NCBI GenBank assembly: GCA_022823405.1
Contig: JAJDXD010000012.1
Span: forward strand, 1-39,922
From: Gammaproteobacteria bacterium
GTDB taxonomy: Bacteria > Pseudomonadota > Gammaproteobacteria > Arenicellales > JAJDZL01
Length of the DNA: 39,922 bases
Reading direction: 5' to 3'
Part shown: positions 32,026 to 39,922 of the stretch, one piece after another
How the letters are laid out: each line of letters opens with the position of its first letter
How positions within the stretch are numbered: the stretch's first letter is position 1
The notes under the pieces: model-generated
What the model was told of the DNA's origin: nothing
Seen by the model: the letters and a program-made list of their open reading frames with translations, nothing else
The model's database searches: none
Position numbers and translations under genes: made by a program

Positions 32026-34446
32026 TTGAAATCGCATACTCAGGTTGTTATCGTCGGCGGTGGTGCAATGGGTGTTGGTCTCGCCTACCACCTCCCGAAA
32101 GAGGGTTGGAATGATGTCGTTTTGATCGATAAGGGCGAGCTGACTTCCGGTTCAACCTGGCACGCTGCAGGTTTGATACCGAACTTCATTGGCAGCTTAA
32201 ATATGGCCAAGGTTCATGCATACGGTGTAGAACTCTACGCCAGACTTGAGGAGGAAACCGGGTACGCGACGGGATGGCATGGTTGCGGCGCGCTACGCCT
32301 TGCGATTACGGATGGTGATGTGGATTGGTTCAGGTATGTGAAGGGAATCCTAGACTATCTCAGCGTCGAATGTTACTTGGTAGGACACGCCGAAATGCGA
32401 GAAATTCATCCACTGATCAATGTGGATAACGTGAAAATGGGATTTTATACGCCCAACGATGGGCATACAGACCCTGCCAGTAGTACCAACTCTATGGCAG
32501 TGGGTGCCCGCAATCAGGGAGTCGAAATTATCAGACGGAATCGCGTTACAGGCATTGAGCGAACCTCTGGAGGGGAATGGCGCGTCGATACCGAACAGGG
32601 CTCAATCACTTGTGAGCATGTTGTCAATGCTGCTGGCAGTTTCGCCGACCAGGTTGCTCAAATGACAGGAATTCGGTTGCCCATTGTAAACATGGAACAC
32701 CAGTACCTGGTAACTGAAAATTTGCCTGAAGTACGAGCGCTTGAGAAAGAACCACCCGTTCTGCGCGACCCCATCGCGTCCTGTTATATACGACAGGAAC
32801 AGCAGGGCATATTAGTGGGTCCTTACGAGACCGCAAATGCCGTTGCTTGGGGGGTGGATGGAATTAACTGGGATTTCGACATGGAGCTTTTACCGGAATC
32901 GTTGGAGCGTTTGGAGACGAGTCTATTGCTTGCATCTGAGCGGATTCCTGTCTTTGCCAATGCTGGACTGAAGCGTGTGGTGAACGGTCCGATTACGCAT
33001 ACACCGGATGGAGGCTACTTGATGGGTCCTGCTGGAGGGTTGCAGAACTATTGGCTGTGTTGCGGTGCTTCGATAGGCATTACTCAGGGGCCTGGTGCCG
33101 GAAAATACCTGGCGCAATGGATGGTTCATGGTCAGACCGACATCAATGTGCGTGAAATGGACCCGCGCCGATATGGAGAGTACGCGAATTTACCCAATCA
33201 GTTTGTGATCGATAAGTCGATAGATGAATATCAGGAAATGTATCAGACGCATTATCCCGGTGAGTTTCGAGACGTTGGACGGCCGATCAAGAAAACGCCG
33301 ATTTACGAGAAGCTGAAATCCAAAGGCGCTATTTTTGCTGAAATTTACGGTTGGGAACGACCAAAGTGGTTTGCACCTAGAGGCGTTGAAGAAATTTATG
33401 GATTTCGTCGAACCAATGCTTTCGAGCAGGTTGCAAAAGAATGTGAGTGTGTTGCAGAGCGAGTGGGTTTGGCGGACCTGACTGCATTCGCCAAGTATAT
33501 GGTTACTGGAACTGATGCTGAGGCATTTCTCAACCGGGTTGGTGCGAATCGGGTTGCTCGAAGGACGGGAGGCATCACGCTTACGCACATGCTGACCGAT
33601 CTCGGTGGGATTGAATGCGAAATGGCAATCACCAGACTGGCAGATGACCGATTTTTTCTAACTTCTGCAATCGTAGCGCAACAGCACGATTATGACTGGC
33701 TGACTCAACATGTGGCAGAGGGTGAGAGTGTTCAAGTCGACGACGTCACTGATCAAATGGGTATGCTGGCTGTAGCTGGTCCAAAATCGCGCGAATTACT
33801 GACCAAACTGACTGAAGTGAAACTTGGCAATGAAGAATTTCGGTGGCTGAGTGGAAGGGAGATCGAAGTTGCTGGTGTACCAGTGATTGCACTTCGCGTT
33901 TCGTATGTCGGTGAGTTGGGTTGGGAACTCTATCATCCGATCAATTCGATGAGCGAGCTAGCTTCGGCACTTGAATCAGCGGGTGAGGAGTTGGGGGTCG
34001 GCTGGTTTGGTTCCTACGCAGTCAATTGCATGCGACTTGAGAAGGGATACAAGGGCTGGGGTAGTGAGTTGACCACCGAGATAACTCCGATTGAGGCGGA
34101 TATTGAACGATTTGTCGATTTCGACAGCGAATTCATTGGTAAGAGCAGTGTGGTTGAACGCAAGAATACGGAAATATCAACCAAACTCGTTCTAGTGTCA
34201 GTCGACGTGGACGATGCTGATTGCCTCGGCAATGAGCCCGCGCTTGACGGAAACCGTCCAATGGGCATCGTTTGCAGTGGGGGATACGGTCACCGTACCG
34301 GAGTCAGCCTGGCATTCGTTTATGTCGAGCCGCAGTTCAGCGAAGCCGGTTCTACATTTGAAATTCCGGTATCGGGAATTCGAAGAACTGCAAAGGTGCT
34401 CGCGAATGCTCCATACGACCCGGCAAACGAAAAACTGAGAGCGTAG
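32026..34446 (+). CDS. Dimethylglycine/sarcosine dehydrogenase-like FAD protein fused to a GcvT folate domain
   Basis: An 806-residue two-part enzyme. The N-terminal DAO-type FAD domain has VVIVGGGAMGVGLAYHL at residues 7-23. It also has SGSTWHAAGL with His46, at the position that carries covalent FAD in dimethylglycine dehydrogenase. A linker domain follows (ENLPEVRALEKEPPVLRDP). From about residue 430 come the GCV_T and GCV_T_C folate-binding domains (FAKYMVTGTDAEAFLNRVGA, then GYGHRTGVSLAFVYVEP). Such enzymes oxidatively demethylate N-methyl glycine derivatives and capture the methyl carbon on tetrahydrofolate. The start is TTG 32026 with CGGAG upstream. It is the last gene of the aldolase-PhyH cluster. 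Confidence 0.92.
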   Translation: MKSHTQVVIVGGGAMGVGLAYHLPKEGWNDVVLIDKGELTSGSTWHAAGLIPNFIGSLNMAKVHAYGVELYARLEEETGYATGWHGCGALRLAITDGDVDWFRYVKGILDYLSVECYLVGHAEMREIHPLINVDNVKMGFYTPNDGHTDPASSTNSMAVGARNQGVEIIRRNRVTGIERTSGGEWRVDTEQGSITCEHVVNAAGSFADQVAQMTGIRLPIVNMEHQYLVTENLPEVRALEKEPPVLRDPIASCYIRQEQQGILVGPYETANAVAWGVDGINWDFDMELLPESLERLETSLLLASERIPVFANAGLKRVVNGPITHTPDGGYLMGPAGGLQNYWLCCGASIGITQGPGAGKYLAQWMVHGQTDINVREMDPRRYGEYANLPNQFVIDKSIDEYQEMYQTHYPGEFRDVGRPIKKTPIYEKLKSKGAIFAEIYGWERPKWFAPRGVEEIYGFRRTNAFEQVAKECECVAERVGLADLTAFAKYMVTGTDAEAFLNRVGANRVARRTGGITLTHMLTDLGGIECEMAITRLADDRFFLTSAIVAQQHDYDWLTQHVAEGESVQVDDVTDQMGMLAVAGPKSRELLTKLTEVKLGNEEFRWLSGREIEVAGVPVIALRVSYVGELGWELYHPINSMSELASALESAGEELGVGWFGSYAVNCMRLEKGYKGWGSELTTEITPIEADIERFVDFDSEFIGKSSVVERKNTEISTKLVLVSVDVDDADCLGNEPALDGNRPMGIVCSGGYGHRTGVSLAFVYVEPQFSEAGSTFEIPVSGIRRTAKVLANAPYDPANEKLRA

Positions 34447-34458
34447 TTTCCAGCTGGA

Positions 34459-34551
<93 letters not shown>

Positions 34552-34713
34552 CAAATTGATACCCAGTAAAAGCAACCTGGGTTGACAGGCGCTTTGTCAC
34601 TATGCGCCTGTCAGATTGAAAGCGGGCTAAATTATATGCGCACGGCAGATGCTGAAATGTTGCCGTGAGCGCATCACTCGAGCCGAAATCGAGTCTGCTT
34701 CGACCGCTGTCGT

Positions 34714-35628
34714 TTACTGCTGTGCGCCTTGCAGCAGCCAATCTGAATTTTCAATGGAGCTGTGTGCAAGAGAAATATTCACACACAATGAAGATTTGCC
34801 GCCACCATACACGACGCCTTTGGTTGGCGCAATGTCATCATAATCTCTACCTACAGATACGCGTATGTATCTGTTATCAGCAACTAAATTGTTTGTTGCA
34901 TCAATTCCGAACCAACCCAGATCAGGAAGGAAAAACTCGCACCAGGCATGACTGACACCGTCAGTGATGATTTGCCCGTCTTCTGGATACAGATGCAAGT
35001 AACCGGATACGTAGCGGCTGGGAATACCCCATTTGCGCCCAATCGCAAGCAGAATATGCGTGTAATCCTGACAGACCCCGCTCTTCTGTTCAAGGCAGTC
35101 TTCCATTCTGGAACTGACTTCAGTGCTCCCGGGCTCATAGCGCAGATTCTGATTGATGATTTTGGCGGCTGCTTTGAGAGACAGGTAAGGGTTATTCAGG
35201 GTTTGAATGTCAGATTCAGCCATAAAGCTCTTCAATTGTGGACAGTCGTAGACTCTCTTACTCGGTGAAAGGAAGTCCCAATATTGAATGCGATCAACGG
35301 ATTGGTTTAATTTGTCCCAGGTCGATTGATCAAAATTATTCAACGCATCAGTCGATTTCTGAACCATCACTTCGGCTTTGGATGTAATGCGCAGGGACGA
35401 TCGATTAATTGATTGAATGTCCAGTAGGTGACATTTGTTGCCAAATGAATCAACGACTAAAACGGGATCTGCAACCGGTTCTGTTTCAATGTCAAAACTG
35501 AACACCTGCTGATGCGCGTCGTTAAGTGGCTCAAGGTGAAGCAGCATGGTTGCTCTGTTGATTGTAAATTCATAGCTGAAATTGGTTTCATGCTGGATTT
35601 GAAAGTAGTTGCAGTCGAGTCCATTCAT
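34714..35628 (-). CDS. Transglutaminase-like cysteine protease family protein
   Basis: A 304-residue protein of the bacterial transglutaminase-like family. The N-terminal beta-rich domain (FQIQHETNFSYEFTINRATM) is followed by the papain-like core. The catalytic triad is visible as Cys in EQKSGVCQDYTHILLA, His in GVSHAWCEFFLPDLG and Asp in GWFGIDATNN. The C-terminal segment (RYIRVSVGRDYDDIAPTKGV) is standard. Proteins of this type may be proteases or amide-forming enzymes, and their substrates are mostly unknown. It is a single gene on the - strand next to tRNA-Ser. Family assignment is firm, function is not. Confidence 0.9.
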   Translation of the reverse strand: MNGLDCNYFQIQHETNFSYEFTINRATMLLHLEPLNDAHQQVFSFDIETEPVADPVLVVDSFGNKCHLLDIQSINRSSLRITSKAEVMVQKSTDALNNFDQSTWDKLNQSVDRIQYWDFLSPSKRVYDCPQLKSFMAESDIQTLNNPYLSLKAAAKIINQNLRYEPGSTEVSSRMEDCLEQKSGVCQDYTHILLAIGRKWGIPSRYVSGYLHLYPEDGQIITDGVSHAWCEFFLPDLGWFGIDATNNLVADNRYIRVSVGRDYDDIAPTKGVVYGGGKSSLCVNISLAHSSIENSDWLLQGAQQ

Positions 35629-35751
35629 TCCGCGGAAGTTCCTTGTAAACCTTTCATCTACCCACAGTTAACTCAACTATTTTTTTTGAATCAATTTGAA
35701 CTGACTTCTTCATTAATCCCTCTGTAATACACCAACGCCGGTGTGAAAAAC

Positions 35752-36081
35752 TCATACGCCCGCCTTCACTTTCGAGTGCCCGTCAACATATGTGTTCATC
35801 AGCACCGGCCGCACGCGATGGCGCGCTTCCCAGTCGCTGGCAATGCACCCGCCCAGCACCGCTGATGCCAGACCATTGTACCCGCAGCACTTGATTACAC
35901 CGGGATTTGTTACCGACACCATCGGTTTCCTCTGTCTGATAACACAGCCATACGATGTGCGCTGGCGGCAGTTGTTCTCCATCATGTAAATGTCCTTGTC
36001 CAAACGAAAGAAAAATCCCAAAGCACAACCATGTTCGGTGCCCAATTCAGGGAAATCGATAACAAGTAAGCAAATCACCAA
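35752..36081 (-). pseudogene. Fragment resembling the DUF4338 (DruA/IS-associated) domain
   Basis: A 109-codon open frame on the - strand. Its second half (GYNGLASAVLGGCIASDWEA, then RPVLMNTYVD) matches the pattern NLASxVLGxxxxxxxxDW-x-RYGYRPVLxETFVD found in DUF4338 proteins. These include the N-terminal parts of some DDE insertion-sequence transposases and the DruA protein of Druantia phage defence. The expected next motif (G-T-C-Y-x-A-A-N-W) is missing and the frame stops at 35752. It is a decayed fragment, not a defence gene, and the call is from pattern resemblance only. The coding strand is GC-richer than the flanks. Confidence 0.35.
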
Positions 36082-36314
36082 GGGAAACGAGAGTTTCCCA
36101 AATTAACTTTTAATTGGACTTGACATTGCTGGCCAAACTCAGTTGACACAGCCACCGCTATGGATGCCGAATTGGTGAACCTTTCAGCGATGCGTGCGTA
36201 TTTTTGATGAACCAAGCTAAAGGTGAAAGCGCATTATTGTCACATGACTGACAACCGATATACCTCTGTGCAGCATTCAGGCCATGCTTACTTGTGGGAA
36301 TTGCTAAAAGTCAG
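36082..36314. other. Intergenic, no gene recognised
   Basis: Short region between the DUF4338-like fragment and the stop codon of the outer-membrane protein gene. No coding frame, strong terminator or repeat was recognised. Confidence 0.4.
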
Positions 36315-37346
36315 TCAAAAACTGTAGCGCAGGGACAAAATGGTTCGGGTACTCTCTGCCTCGATGAAACCCTTTTTTTCGAGTTGTGCTTTGACCTTGG
36401 CTCGATTGATTCCCAGATTGCCGGATAAGCCCCGGGCAATGTCGTATTGTACCCCCAGCGCGGTGGACTTTTCGGTACTCCCGGCAACACGGCCGGTATG
36501 CCACTCGGCAGAGACGCTGAGTGCTCCGAATTTTTTTCGAACGCCAGTCGATACAAACCAGCGTTTGGTCTTGAGCTGGCGAGAATGAAAACGCTCCTTA
36601 CCGCCGCCAATGTCGAACAGCATGCTCCCATAGACGACTTCTGCGACGATACCGACAGCCTTCGTATCGTATTCGCGCTCAACATCATCAATGTAACTGC
36701 CCTTGTTGGTACGAACTGTAACGCGATAATCCATGTTAGTGATTGGTCGCTGGAACGTTGCGCCGAGATCAAATCTGCCATCTCCATCAACGGCCGAGCT
36801 GACAATCCACGGACCAAATCGACCGACATAAGCCGAGCTCTGATCATCGATACCACCAAGGAATTGATCAAACTCAAGCTCAGCATTTCCCACGCCTCGC
36901 AATCGACGCGTCTGTTCTCTGACGACACCGAATACATTACCGGTTAAGATCCGTCCCCAACTGCTGCCGATTGACAGTGATGCATTGTCACGGTATTCAC
37001 TGTCGGACCTCGATTCGAAAACGTCTGTTGCAGAATATTGGCCGAAGTAGGACAGTCCCAGATGCCAGCGATTTGACAGCTGAGACAGTGCATCAATCTG
37101 AAAATTACCGAAAAATTCAGCGTTATCAACCGAATCTTTATCTTCAGCATCGTAAATGTAGGCGCTGTCCAACACACCTGTCATTACGAATGTCGTGTGC
37201 CCTATCTGCTTCGCGAGTGGCTCCTCCATTGACAAGAGCCGATCATTGTTGAGCGATACAAGCTGCTGTGCACCGGCCGTATCACAGACCAAAACGCCAG
37301 TGGTAACAATGAAAGCGGAGATTGACTTTTGCAAGAAATTCCGCAC
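36315..37346 (-). CDS. Putative outer-membrane beta-barrel (porin-like) protein
   Basis: A 343-residue protein starting at GTG 37346 (MRNFLQKSISAFIVTTGVLV). The signal peptide ends near DTAGA and is followed by QQLVSLNN. The body is rich in alternating hydrophobic/polar strands (GNFQIDALSQLSNRWHLGLS, WFVSTGVRKKFGALSVSAEW) and ends LSLRYSF, the terminal aromatic typical of outer-membrane barrels. It resembles gram-negative porins of the porin_4 type in layout, but no specific substrate motif is visible. It starts 9 bases after the haloperoxidase stop, so the two are probably cotranscribed. Confidence 0.72.
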   Translation of the reverse strand: MRNFLQKSISAFIVTTGVLVCDTAGAQQLVSLNNDRLLSMEEPLAKQIGHTTFVMTGVLDSAYIYDAEDKDSVDNAEFFGNFQIDALSQLSNRWHLGLSYFGQYSATDVFESRSDSEYRDNASLSIGSSWGRILTGNVFGVVREQTRRLRGVGNAELEFDQFLGGIDDQSSAYVGRFGPWIVSSAVDGDGRFDLGATFQRPITNMDYRVTVRTNKGSYIDDVEREYDTKAVGIVAEVVYGSMLFDIGGGKERFHSRQLKTKRWFVSTGVRKKFGALSVSAEWHTGRVAGSTEKSTALGVQYDIARGLSGNLGINRAKVKAQLEKKGFIEAESTRTILSLRYSF

Positions 37347-37355
37347 CGCAATGTC

Positions 37356-38759
37356 TCACGCCTTGGGTGTGAAAGTGGACTCGAAAGCCTGTCTAGCGAT
37401 CGCACGGCCGGCTTTTAACGCTTCGGTGTGATCAAACAACCAGTGAACGCCTCCATACAGGCGACTCATGCCGTTTTCATTCGCCATATGCGACAACCTG
37501 GTCCAGTGCCGCGTAACCCCTGCCAGTTGTGGCCACAGAACCAGGTCGGGTGACCGGCCCGAAAAGGAAACATCGTCTCTGCCGATAATCAGTGCGAGCA
37601 TCTCAGCGGCAACCGCCGCGAACGTTGAGTGGCCTGACGTATATGCAGGAAACTCCGGTGTCGGAATGTAGCTCAGCCAATCAGGCTCGAGAACAACCCT
37701 GGGGTCAGGATTGTTAAATTCCGGTGCCTGATTTCGAATCGCACTCTCGGGTCGAAGAATATCGTGAAAATACTTGCTGTCCCAAGCGCTGATTGATGCA
37801 TCACACTGTGTCATTCCCAAAAGAGCAAACGCACGTGCTTGCTCAATAAAACTAATCTCAAGGTCCTGCAATAGCTGAACACCGATGTACAGCATGTGAC
37901 CGGGCGGTGTGATGCCCCAAGGACCGTCTTCCCAAAACAATGCAATTTCGGATTCATTTTCGGTGCGGATGGTACTGTCAGCACCACCAAGACGACGGAT
38001 CATATCGAATTCTTCCGCAAATTCAGGACTTCTTGGATCGTAGAATGGTGCTGCTCTGAATTGCTCACAACTGTTCATTGTCCAAGGCTTAATGCAGCCA
38101 TGGCCCGGATACAGCCCGCGATCAAAGGTCGGAAATGCGGGACCAGGGGTTGCGCCATAAAATGGTCCGGTCGGGCGCCAGCGCAATGCGTCTTTGCGTC
38201 GTTCAAATCGTCCAAGGTAATAGTTCACTTTACTGGGTTCGGAGCCATCGTGCGTTCGCATATCCAGCACGTGTTTGGCTGCAATCTGACCCCATTGAAC
38301 TCCCAGTGACTTTGCTTCACTGCCTGGAAACCGGTTAAGGAAAGCCATCCGATCGAATAAAAAAGGCTGTTGAAAAGCTTCCGCAGCTGCGATCGAAAAG
38401 GCAACACCGTAAGCTACCTCGGGATCTGCCTGAGTTGGACCGGCACCAATGCCATACGGTTCTTCGTAAGCCTGAACGATGCCATTGGCCGCCAGAAATC
38501 CAGTGGCGGTTGCCAGGCCAAAGTAATAAGCGGCTCGGGGTGGCGCAACTCTTTGGTCGCGCACCTGTTGCATCGCAGCATCCAGCCAGTAGAAAACTGT
38601 GCTCTGATTCTCAGGCTTGAGAATTTGGCTGGTATAAGAAGACTTTTTTCCGTAGGGTGCTACTTTCGGAGCAACGCACCCGGTACTCGATAGCACCGTT
38701 GCCGCGGAAGCAGCGGCATAAAGAAAACTACGCCGCCCGTGAATCAAGGCACGTCCCAT
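37356..38759 (-). CDS. Vanadium-dependent haloperoxidase-like protein (PAP2 superfamily)
   Basis: A 467-residue secreted PAP2-superfamily enzyme. The N-terminus has a twin-arginine motif (HGRRSFLYAAASAATVLSST) ending in GC, suggesting Tat export and perhaps lipid anchoring. Vanadate-site residues appear in three blocks: SKYFHDILRPESAI (Lys/Arg), PAYTSGHSTFAAVAAEML (the Ser-Gly-His active-site triplet) and SRLYGGVHWLFDHTEALKAG (Arg and the vanadate-coordinating His). These match vanadium haloperoxidases, which use H2O2 to oxidise halide, rather than plain phosphatases. The halide preference cannot be read from sequence. It is followed by the porin-like gene 9 bases downstream. Confidence 0.86.
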   Translation of the reverse strand: MGRALIHGRRSFLYAAASAATVLSSTGCVAPKVAPYGKKSSYTSQILKPENQSTVFYWLDAAMQQVRDQRVAPPRAAYYFGLATATGFLAANGIVQAYEEPYGIGAGPTQADPEVAYGVAFSIAAAEAFQQPFLFDRMAFLNRFPGSEAKSLGVQWGQIAAKHVLDMRTHDGSEPSKVNYYLGRFERRKDALRWRPTGPFYGATPGPAFPTFDRGLYPGHGCIKPWTMNSCEQFRAAPFYDPRSPEFAEEFDMIRRLGGADSTIRTENESEIALFWEDGPWGITPPGHMLYIGVQLLQDLEISFIEQARAFALLGMTQCDASISAWDSKYFHDILRPESAIRNQAPEFNNPDPRVVLEPDWLSYIPTPEFPAYTSGHSTFAAVAAEMLALIIGRDDVSFSGRSPDLVLWPQLAGVTRHWTRLSHMANENGMSRLYGGVHWLFDHTEALKAGRAIARQAFESTFTPKA

Positions 38760-39064
38760 CTCAGTTAGAATTGAAATGGGATAAGCCGGAGTTTATTTAC
38801 TCTCCTGTTGAGAAATCGACCCAGATTCAAACTGTATTTTCGTAATTGATGTTTGCTACACCACTGATTGAGAGAGATGGGCCTCAGATTACAGTTCATT
38901 ATTGTTATTCCTCAACGCGTGGAGACTCAAAAAAAAATACTCCGCGAATTATATTTCTTCGGTAGGGTAGCGATTTTCTAATCTTCCCCGCACGGGTGCG
39001 ATTGAAAGTGAAGCGGAAAAGATAAAATATAGGGACAGGATTCACTTTCCATGGGTTTTGTTCG
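38760..39064. other. Intergenic; likely left end of the insertion sequence
   Basis: A 305-base AT-rich region. An inverted repeat (GAAAGTGAA at 39004-39012 and TTCACTTTC at 39041-39049) lies just before the transposase start and could belong to the element's subterminal region. The true left terminal inverted repeat could not be fixed because the right end is outside the window. No haloperoxidase promoter was identified with confidence. Confidence 0.4.
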
Positions 39065-39922
39065 ATGAAAGATACGGTATCAGAAAGGCGTGCGAGGTTG
39101 AACAGTTTTTGTGACAGGCATCCTGAGATGGAGAGCCGTTTTGAGGAGATCATGGATTTGATGGAAAGTTCGGGTGATGAGATTGGCAGTATAGATGAGG
39201 CGGAAGATCGGATTATTGAGATGTCGAGGGGTCTGAATGCGCAGATGCTCAGCGGCTGGTGTCAGCGTCAGGAGCAGTTGGTGTCGCGGTCACAGAGTTT
39301 AGACCCGGAACTTCGCAGTGCGGGTAAAAAAAACTTCGGTGGGACACCACGTTCGGGAAGATCATAATTGAAGAGACGCTGTATCGGCGTGGCACTAAGA
39401 CGGTGAGGGAATTTTCGAAGCGTTTCGGGGTGTCGTGTCGAGGGGTGTCGATGCGGCTGCAGCGTGTGGCGGTTGATTTCGGTGCGGATGTGTCATTTTC
39501 TCGGGTCAATGACAGACTGTGCGGGCATTACGGATTTGAGATGTCTGTCAGCCGCATCCGGGAAGTGGTGTCAAGCCACGGCCAAAGGATTCTCGATCAA
39601 CAGACTGTGCGGGACGATTGGCCCCTGGATGAAGGTGTGGAACAGGTGATTGCGCAGACCGATGGGAGCATGGTGCCGGTGGTGGAAACGGACCCTGAGG
39701 CGGCCGACAGACGCAGGGGCAGGGTGTTGAAATGGCAGGAGATTCGGCTGTGTCTGGCGCATCGTGCGGACAGTTTGCAGGTTCACTATGGCGGGAATTT
39801 CTCCGGTGGCGTGGAACAGACAGGGCAGTGGCTGTATGACTGTGTGCGGCGTGCCGGATTCGGCCGTTCAACGTCGGTTCATGTGGTTGGTGACGGTGCG
39901 GGGTGGATTCATCGGCAGGTTG
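39065..39922 (+). CDS. ISKra4-like transposase, two frames joined at a slippery site, cut by the window end
   Basis: ORF A (39065-39367) encodes MKDTVSERRARLNSFCDRHP and a short coiled N-terminal domain. The transposase continues in the -1 frame from 39334 (LRWDTTFGKIIIEETLYRRG) and is open to the window end. It carries ISKra4-type motifs: VAVDFGADVSFSRVNDRLCG, then IAQTDGSMVPVVETDPEAAD with the first catalytic Asp, and VHVVGDGAGWIHRQV with the second. The frame change falls at A_AAA_AAC (39328-39334), so a programmed -1 frameshift is the likely way to make the full protein. The catalytic Glu is beyond the window. A sequencing error in the eight-A run is the alternative. Confidence 0.82.
39328..39334 (+). 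promoter_or_regulatory. Canonical -1 ribosomal frameshift heptamer A_AAA_AAC
   Basis: In the ORF A frame the codons read GGT AAA AAA AAC TTC, which places A_AAA_AAC exactly in the X_XXY_YYZ register. After slipping one base, the next codons are CTT CGG TGG GAC ACC, the conserved transposase continuation. The zero frame ends at TAA 39365-39367. A downstream stimulatory structure was not mapped. Confidence 0.6.

Noticed and set aside
35752..36081. A Druantia defence system
   Set aside because: Only a short DUF4338-like core is present; no other Druantia components (helicase DruE or others) occur in the window.

Overview
The window is most likely a chromosomal segment of a gammaproteobacterium, probably marine. 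The evidence is the gene order aspS - nudB - yebC - ruvC - ruvA - ruvB - ybgC - tolQ - tolR - tolA - tolB - pal - cpoB at 1-13701, which is the arrangement known from Pseudomonas and its relatives, and in part from E. coli. The marine guess is inference only. It rests on two branched-chain/hydrophobic amino-acid type ABC importers, a phytanoyl-CoA-type dioxygenase beside a dimethylglycine-dehydrogenase-like flavoprotein, and a vanadium haloperoxidase.

Layout. (1) 1-13701: housekeeping block on the + strand (aspartyl-tRNA synthetase, Nudix hydrolase, YebC regulator, RuvABC Holliday-junction system, and the complete Tol-Pal envelope system with YbgC and CpoB). It is interrupted between nudB and yebC (2145-4832) by an accessory insert. 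That insert carries broken pieces of three transposase types (IS110-like, IS1182/IS4-like, IS1595-like) around one intact XRE-cupin regulator gene. (2) 13808-18631, - strand: a five-gene HAAT importer (binding protein, LivH, LivM, LivG, LivF), preceded on the same strand by queG. (3) 20323-26559: a second HAAT system whose binding protein is on + and whose livG-livF-livH-livM operon is on -. A Phd/VapC-type toxin-antitoxin pair sits between the two convergent parts. (4) 26717-28119: a YkgJ-type cysteine-cluster protein and a YfcE-type metallophosphoesterase that seems to lack any normal start codon. (5) 28182-34446: a redox and catabolic cluster. A ferredoxin and an FAD oxidoreductase (- strand) are divergent from a class II aldolase, a PhyH-family dioxygenase and an 806-residue FAD/GcvT fusion protein. 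(6) 34461-38759, - strand: tRNA-Ser(GGA), a transglutaminase-like protease, a transposon-like remnant, a beta-barrel outer-membrane protein and a vanadium-dependent haloperoxidase. (7) 39065 to the end: the start of an ISKra4-like insertion sequence whose two reading frames meet at a canonical A_AAA_AAC -1 slippery heptamer.

No CRISPR array, recognisable defence island or prophage was seen. The observations most worth a second look are: the metallophosphoesterase with a well-placed Shine-Dalgarno but only ATC codons to start from; the exact 25-bp tandem duplication that copies the antitoxin start codon; the AorA/AorC-like redox pair without its tungsten enzyme; the aldolase-dioxygenase-flavoprotein operon; the haloperoxidase/outer-membrane-protein pair; the 252-bp (84-residue) repeat period in tolA; and the slippery site in the ISKra4-like transposase.

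No searches could be run. All family assignments are from motifs and overall resemblance read directly from the translations.
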